Shown here one piece after another: positions 61,211-64,000 of a stretch of 64,000 nt of DNA. A program made the translations under genes and the position numbers. Source of the DNA: Candidatus Mediterraneibacter quadrami (GTDB lineage Bacteria > Bacillota > Clostridia > Lachnospirales > Lachnospiraceae). The stretch is from contig DWUU01000048.1 in NCBI GenBank assembly GCA_019120575.1, forward strand, positions 1-64,000, given 5' to 3'. How positions within the stretch are numbered: the first letter of the stretch is position 1; each line of letters begins with the position of its first letter. The notes under the pieces are model-generated. The model saw nothing but the letters and a program-made list of their open reading frames with translations. It ran no database searches and was not told the origin of the DNA.

Positions 61211-62410
61211 ATGCTGAAAGGGAAGACCGTCCTTCTGGGTGTGTCCGGGAGCATCGCGGCGTACAAGACGGCGTATCTTGCCAGCGCGCTGAAGAAGCTT
61301 CAGGCGGATGTGCATGTGCTGATGACGCAGAACGCCGTGAACTTCATCAACCCGATCACGTTCGAGACGCTGACCGGCAATAAGTGTCTGGTGGACACCT
61401 TTGACCGGAATTTTGAGTTCAGTGTGGAGCACGTATCGCTGGCAAAACAGGCGGACGTGGTGATGATCGCTCCGGCGAGCGCCGATGTGATCGGAAAAAT
61501 CGCCCACGGCATCGCGGACGATATGCTGACGACGACGGTGATGGCCTGCAGATGTAAGAAGATCATCGCGCCGGCCATGAACACCAATATGTACGAGAAT
61601 CCCATCGTCCAGGACAATCTGGAGACGCTGCGCCGCTACGGGTACGAGGTCATCAGCCCGGCGGTGGGATATCTGGCGTGCGGGGATACGGGCGCGGGCA
61701 AGATGCCGGAGCCGGAGCTTCTGCTGGAATACATCCTGCAGGAGACCGCCTGTGAGAAGGATATGGCCGGGCTGAAGGTCCTGGTGACCGCAGGGCCGAC
61801 CCAGGAAGCCATCGACCCGGTGCGCTATATCACGAACCACTCCACCGGAAAGATGGGATATGCCATCGCGAAAATGGCGGCGAGACGCGGCGCGGACGTG
61901 ACGCTCGTGAGCGGTGAGACCGTGCTTGAGAAACCGGTATTCGTACAGACCGTTCCGGTGAAGTCGGCGGGTGAGATGTTCGAGGCGGTGACGCAGCGTG
62001 CGCCGGAGCAGGATATTATCATCAAAGCCGCTGCGGTGGCGGATTACCGGCCGAAAGCTGTGAGCAGTCAGAAGGTCAAGAAGGCGGAAGGAGAGCTGGT
62101 GCTGGAACTGGAGCGCACGCAGGACATTCTCGCGTATCTGGGCGGACACCGGCAGCCGGGACAGATCCTGTGCGGATTCGCCATGGAGACGGAGGATCTG
62201 CTGGAGAATGCCCGGAGGAAACTTGAAAAGAAGCATCTCGACATGATTGTGGCCAACAGTCTGCGCGTGGAGGGCGCCGGCTTCGGCGGCGACACGAATG
62301 TGGTGACCCTGGTCACAGGATCGGAGGAGATCTCACTCGGGAAATTATCGAAAGAGGAGACGGCCGGCAAGATCCTTGACCGGATCATGAAACTGAGAGA
62401 AGCGAAGTAA
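61211..62410 (+). CDS. coaBC: Bifunctional phosphopantothenoylcysteine decarboxylase / phosphopantothenate-cysteine ligase
   Basis: A 399-residue fusion for steps 2 and 3 of CoA synthesis. CoaC part (1-185): GVSGSIAAYKTAYLASALKK, the active-site histidine in FSVEHVSLAKQADV, PAMNTNMYENP, and the catalytic cysteine in GYLACGDTGAGKM. CoaB part (187-399): VTAGPTQEAIDPVRYITNHSTGKMG, KAAAVADYRPK with the lysine that contacts CTP-derived intermediate, and FGGDTNVVTLV. FMN binds the CoaC half. AAAGGGGG before the ATG. Confidence 0.97.
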   Translation: MLKGKTVLLGVSGSIAAYKTAYLASALKKLQADVHVLMTQNAVNFINPITFETLTGNKCLVDTFDRNFEFSVEHVSLAKQADVVMIAPASADVIGKIAHGIADDMLTTTVMACRCKKIIAPAMNTNMYENPIVQDNLETLRRYGYEVISPAVGYLACGDTGAGKMPEPELLLEYILQETACEKDMAGLKVLVTAGPTQEAIDPVRYITNHSTGKMGYAIAKMAARRGADVTLVSGETVLEKPVFVQTVPVKSAGEMFEAVTQRAPEQDIIIKAAAVADYRPKAVSSQKVKKAEGELVLELERTQDILAYLGGHRQPGQILCGFAMETEDLLENARRKLEKKHLDMIVANSLRVEGAGFGGDTNVVTLVTGSEEISLGKLSKEETAGKILDRIMKLREAK

Positions 62411-62475
62411 CAGAGAAACAGAGACTCATGTATTGTATCCCCGGACGGGGAATGATAACAGGGAGGACAATAATT

Positions 62476-63156
62476 ATGAACAATTCAATACAGAAACATG
62501 CAGGAAGCAGATACAGTACCATAAGCATGGTCCAGGTGGCGATCTTCGGCGCGATCATATGCATTATGGCCTTCACCCCCTTTCTTGGCTATATACCGCT
62601 GGGATTTACACGGGCGACCATCATCCATATCCCGGTCATTATCGCTTCACTGCTGATGGGGCCGAAGAAGGGCGGAGCGCTCGGATTTCTTTTCGGCCTG
62701 ACAAGTTTTATCAATAATACGGTTAATCCGACGGTTACATCGTTTGTTTTCACGCCCTTTTACAACCTGGGCGAATTCAGCGGCGGGATCGGGAGCGTGA
62801 TCATCTGCTTCATCCCGCGCATCCTGGTGGGGATCGTTCCGTTTTATGTCTATAAGCTGGTCATGCGGTTTGTCAGTGAAGAGACGAAGAAAAAGGGTGT
62901 ATCGGGCATCGGCCTGGTGCTGGCGGGCGTATCGGGCGCGCTGGTGAATACCCTGCTGGTTATGAATATGATCTTTCTCTTCTTCAGAGAGGCCTATGCG
63001 CAGGCAAATGAAGTGGCGGCTTCGGCGGTTTATACCTTCATCCTGTCCGTGATCGGAATAAACGGCGTGCCGGAGGCCATTGTCGCGGGAATCCTGACGC
63101 TTTGCATCGGGAAAGTGCTGATGAAGAAAAATATAAGGGAAAGGCTGGGCTTTTAG
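62476..63156 (+). CDS. ECF transporter S component, probably pantothenate (PanT-like)
   Basis: A 226-residue membrane protein with about six helices. The ATG at 62476 has GGGAGG ten bases upstream. FGAIICIMAFTPFLGYIPLG and KKGGALGFLFGLTSFINNTVNPTVTSFVFTPFY are typical of ECF S components that lack their own ATPase. Location between coaBC and coaX suggests pantothenate as the ligand. The stop is two bases before the coaX start. Confidence 0.85.
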   Translation: MNNSIQKHAGSRYSTISMVQVAIFGAIICIMAFTPFLGYIPLGFTRATIIHIPVIIASLLMGPKKGGALGFLFGLTSFINNTVNPTVTSFVFTPFYNLGEFSGGIGSVIICFIPRILVGIVPFYVYKLVMRFVSEETKKKGVSGIGLVLAGVSGALVNTLLVMNMIFLFFREAYAQANEVAASAVYTFILSVIGINGVPEAIVAGILTLCIGKVLMKKNIRERLGF

Positions 63157-63158
63157 TT

Positions 63159-63941
63159 ATGATCCTGGCAGTTGATATCGGCAATACAAATATCGTGATC
63201 GGATGCATCAATGGGAAAGACTGTGTATTTGTTGAGCGGCTTTCCACGGTCCGCACGAAGACAGAGCTGGAGTATGCCATTGACATTAAAAATGTACTTG
63301 ATATTTATCATATTAAACGCACGGATCTGGAGGGCGGGATCATCTCCTCGGTGGTGCCGCAGATCACAACGGCGGTAAAGCTGGCGGTGGAGAAAATCCT
63401 GAAGAAGGAGCCGCTGGTCGTAGGCGCCGGCATTAAGACGGGGCTGAATATCCGGATTGACAATCCGGCGCAGCTCGGCAGCGACCTGGTGGTTGACTCG
63501 GTGGCGGCTCTGGCGGAGTATCCCGCGCCGCTGTTCATTTTCGATCTGGGGACGGCCAATACGGTGTGCGTGATCGACAGGAACAAAAACTATGTCGGTG
63601 GAATGATCTATCCCGGGATCGGCGTATCCCTTGACTCTCTGACCGCGCATGCATCCCAGCTGGGCGGCATCAGTCTGGAGGCGCCCCAGAACATCATCGG
63701 GAAAAATACGGTGGACTGTATGAAGAGCGGGGTGATCTACAGCGCGGCGGCGGCCATTGACGGGATCATTGAGCGGCTGTCGGATGAACTGGAAGGAGAC
63801 CCTACGGTGATCGCCACCGGCGGCCTGGCGGAGAAGATCGTTCCGTACTGCAGAAAAAAGGTGATCCTTGACGACAATCTGCTGTTGAAAGGGCTGGCGG
63901 TCATCTACCGGAAGAATTCGGAGAAAGCGCATCACAGATAA
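63159..63941 (+). CDS. coaX: Type III pantothenate kinase
   Basis: A 260-residue ASKHA-fold kinase for the first step of CoA synthesis. Start ATG 63159 (MILAVDIGNTNIVIGC). ADNP/phosphate motifs: DIGNTNIVIG, FDLGTANTVCVID with the catalytic aspartate, and GGMIYPGIGVSLDSLTAHASQL. Type III enzymes need a monovalent cation and are not inhibited by CoA. The start lies only 2 bp after the transporter gene with a weak ribosome site, so translation is probably coupled. Confidence 0.96.
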   Translation: MILAVDIGNTNIVIGCINGKDCVFVERLSTVRTKTELEYAIDIKNVLDIYHIKRTDLEGGIISSVVPQITTAVKLAVEKILKKEPLVVGAGIKTGLNIRIDNPAQLGSDLVVDSVAALAEYPAPLFIFDLGTANTVCVIDRNKNYVGGMIYPGIGVSLDSLTAHASQLGGISLEAPQNIIGKNTVDCMKSGVIYSAAAAIDGIIERLSDELEGDPTVIATGGLAEKIVPYCRKKVILDDNLLLKGLAVIYRKNSEKAHHR

Positions 63942-63958
63942 ACAGGTATTGTAAAACG

Positions 63959-63986
63959 GCGGGCGGCTGACTGAACAGCCGCCCGC
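63959..63986 (+). terminator. Hairpin after coaX
   Basis: GCGGGCGGCTG (63959-63969), ACTGAA, CAGCCGCCCGC (63976-63986), then TATATTTCT. Eleven GC-rich pairs; the T tract is weak. Confidence 0.7.
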
Positions 63987-64000
63987 TATATTTCTGCTAA

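Overview
This 64 kb window looks like chromosomal DNA of a gut-type, strictly fermentative member of the Lachnospiraceae (Clostridia). The reasons are AGGAGG-type ribosome binding sites throughout, GTG/TTG starts, TTGACA-17-TATAAT promoters, and a gene set that includes both a V-type and an F-type ATPase, ThiT/QueT/ECF vitamin transporters, a NadABC-NiaR operon and a B12-dependent diol dehydratase. I cannot name the species; [Clostridium] scindens-like relatives are only a guess.

Layout. (1) 1-10217: a divergent DeoR-type regulator (cut by the window edge) and an apparently single-promoter carbohydrate operon: TIM-barrel protein, MIF-like tautomerase, GH78 alpha-L-rhamnosidase, ABC sugar importer without its ATPase, split transketolase and an abbreviated FGGY kinase. 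(2) 10218-12723: VanZ-like protein, an AT-rich HigB/HigA-ImmA toxin-antitoxin pair and a small DUF protein. (3) 12733-21653, minus strand: a nine-gene V-type ATPase operon interrupted between the K and F genes by two copies of a 150-bp-period palindrome-rich repeat. (4) 21717-31041: trmB, tRNA-Lys, a nested palindromic element, an Rpn-type nuclease gene, a 2-hydroxyacid dehydrogenase, a TPP-riboswitch-controlled thiT, a VanRS-like two-component pair, an XRE-Uma2 fusion and a membrane-anchored MutS-like ATPase. (5) 31092-36747, minus strand: diol dehydratase pduCDE, its reactivase pduGH and adenosyltransferase pduO, divergent from an AbgB-like amidohydrolase and maf. (6) 38839-41878, minus strand: YgjP-like protease, and a membrane protein whose reading frame runs without a stop into a polysaccharide deacetylase. 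(7) 42216-48823: complete F-type ATPase operon atpBEFHAGDC with an unusual leader and a probable ACG start for atpB. (8) 48833-64000: ribosomal protein L25, YfcE and NYN-LOTUS proteins, nadABC-niaR, a methyltransferase, a C39-like secreted protein, a Na/Pi symporter-PhoU protein, queT with a structured leader, and the pantothenate/CoA cluster coaBC, ECF S component, coaX.

How it fits together. Sugars freed by the rhamnosidase and taken up by the ABC system probably reach the pentose phosphate pathway through kinase and transketolase. Diol dehydratase supplies an electron sink. The two rotary ATPases interconvert ATP and ion gradients. Much of the rest is cofactor supply: thiamine for transketolase, NAD, CoA, queuosine precursor and adenosylcobalamin.

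Most noteworthy: the operon at 426-10217, a candidate uncharacterised pathway (an apiose/apulose route is one testable hypothesis); the F-ATPase leader, where one CTCCTTT can pair either with an upstream AAAGGAG to form a terminator or with the atpB Shine-Dalgarno sequence, next to an ACG start; an encapsulation-peptide-like N-terminus on PduD although no microcompartment shell gene is nearby; the in-frame merge of two minus-strand genes; and several clear but unassigned operators and repeats. All calls come from reading the sequence; no database search was possible.
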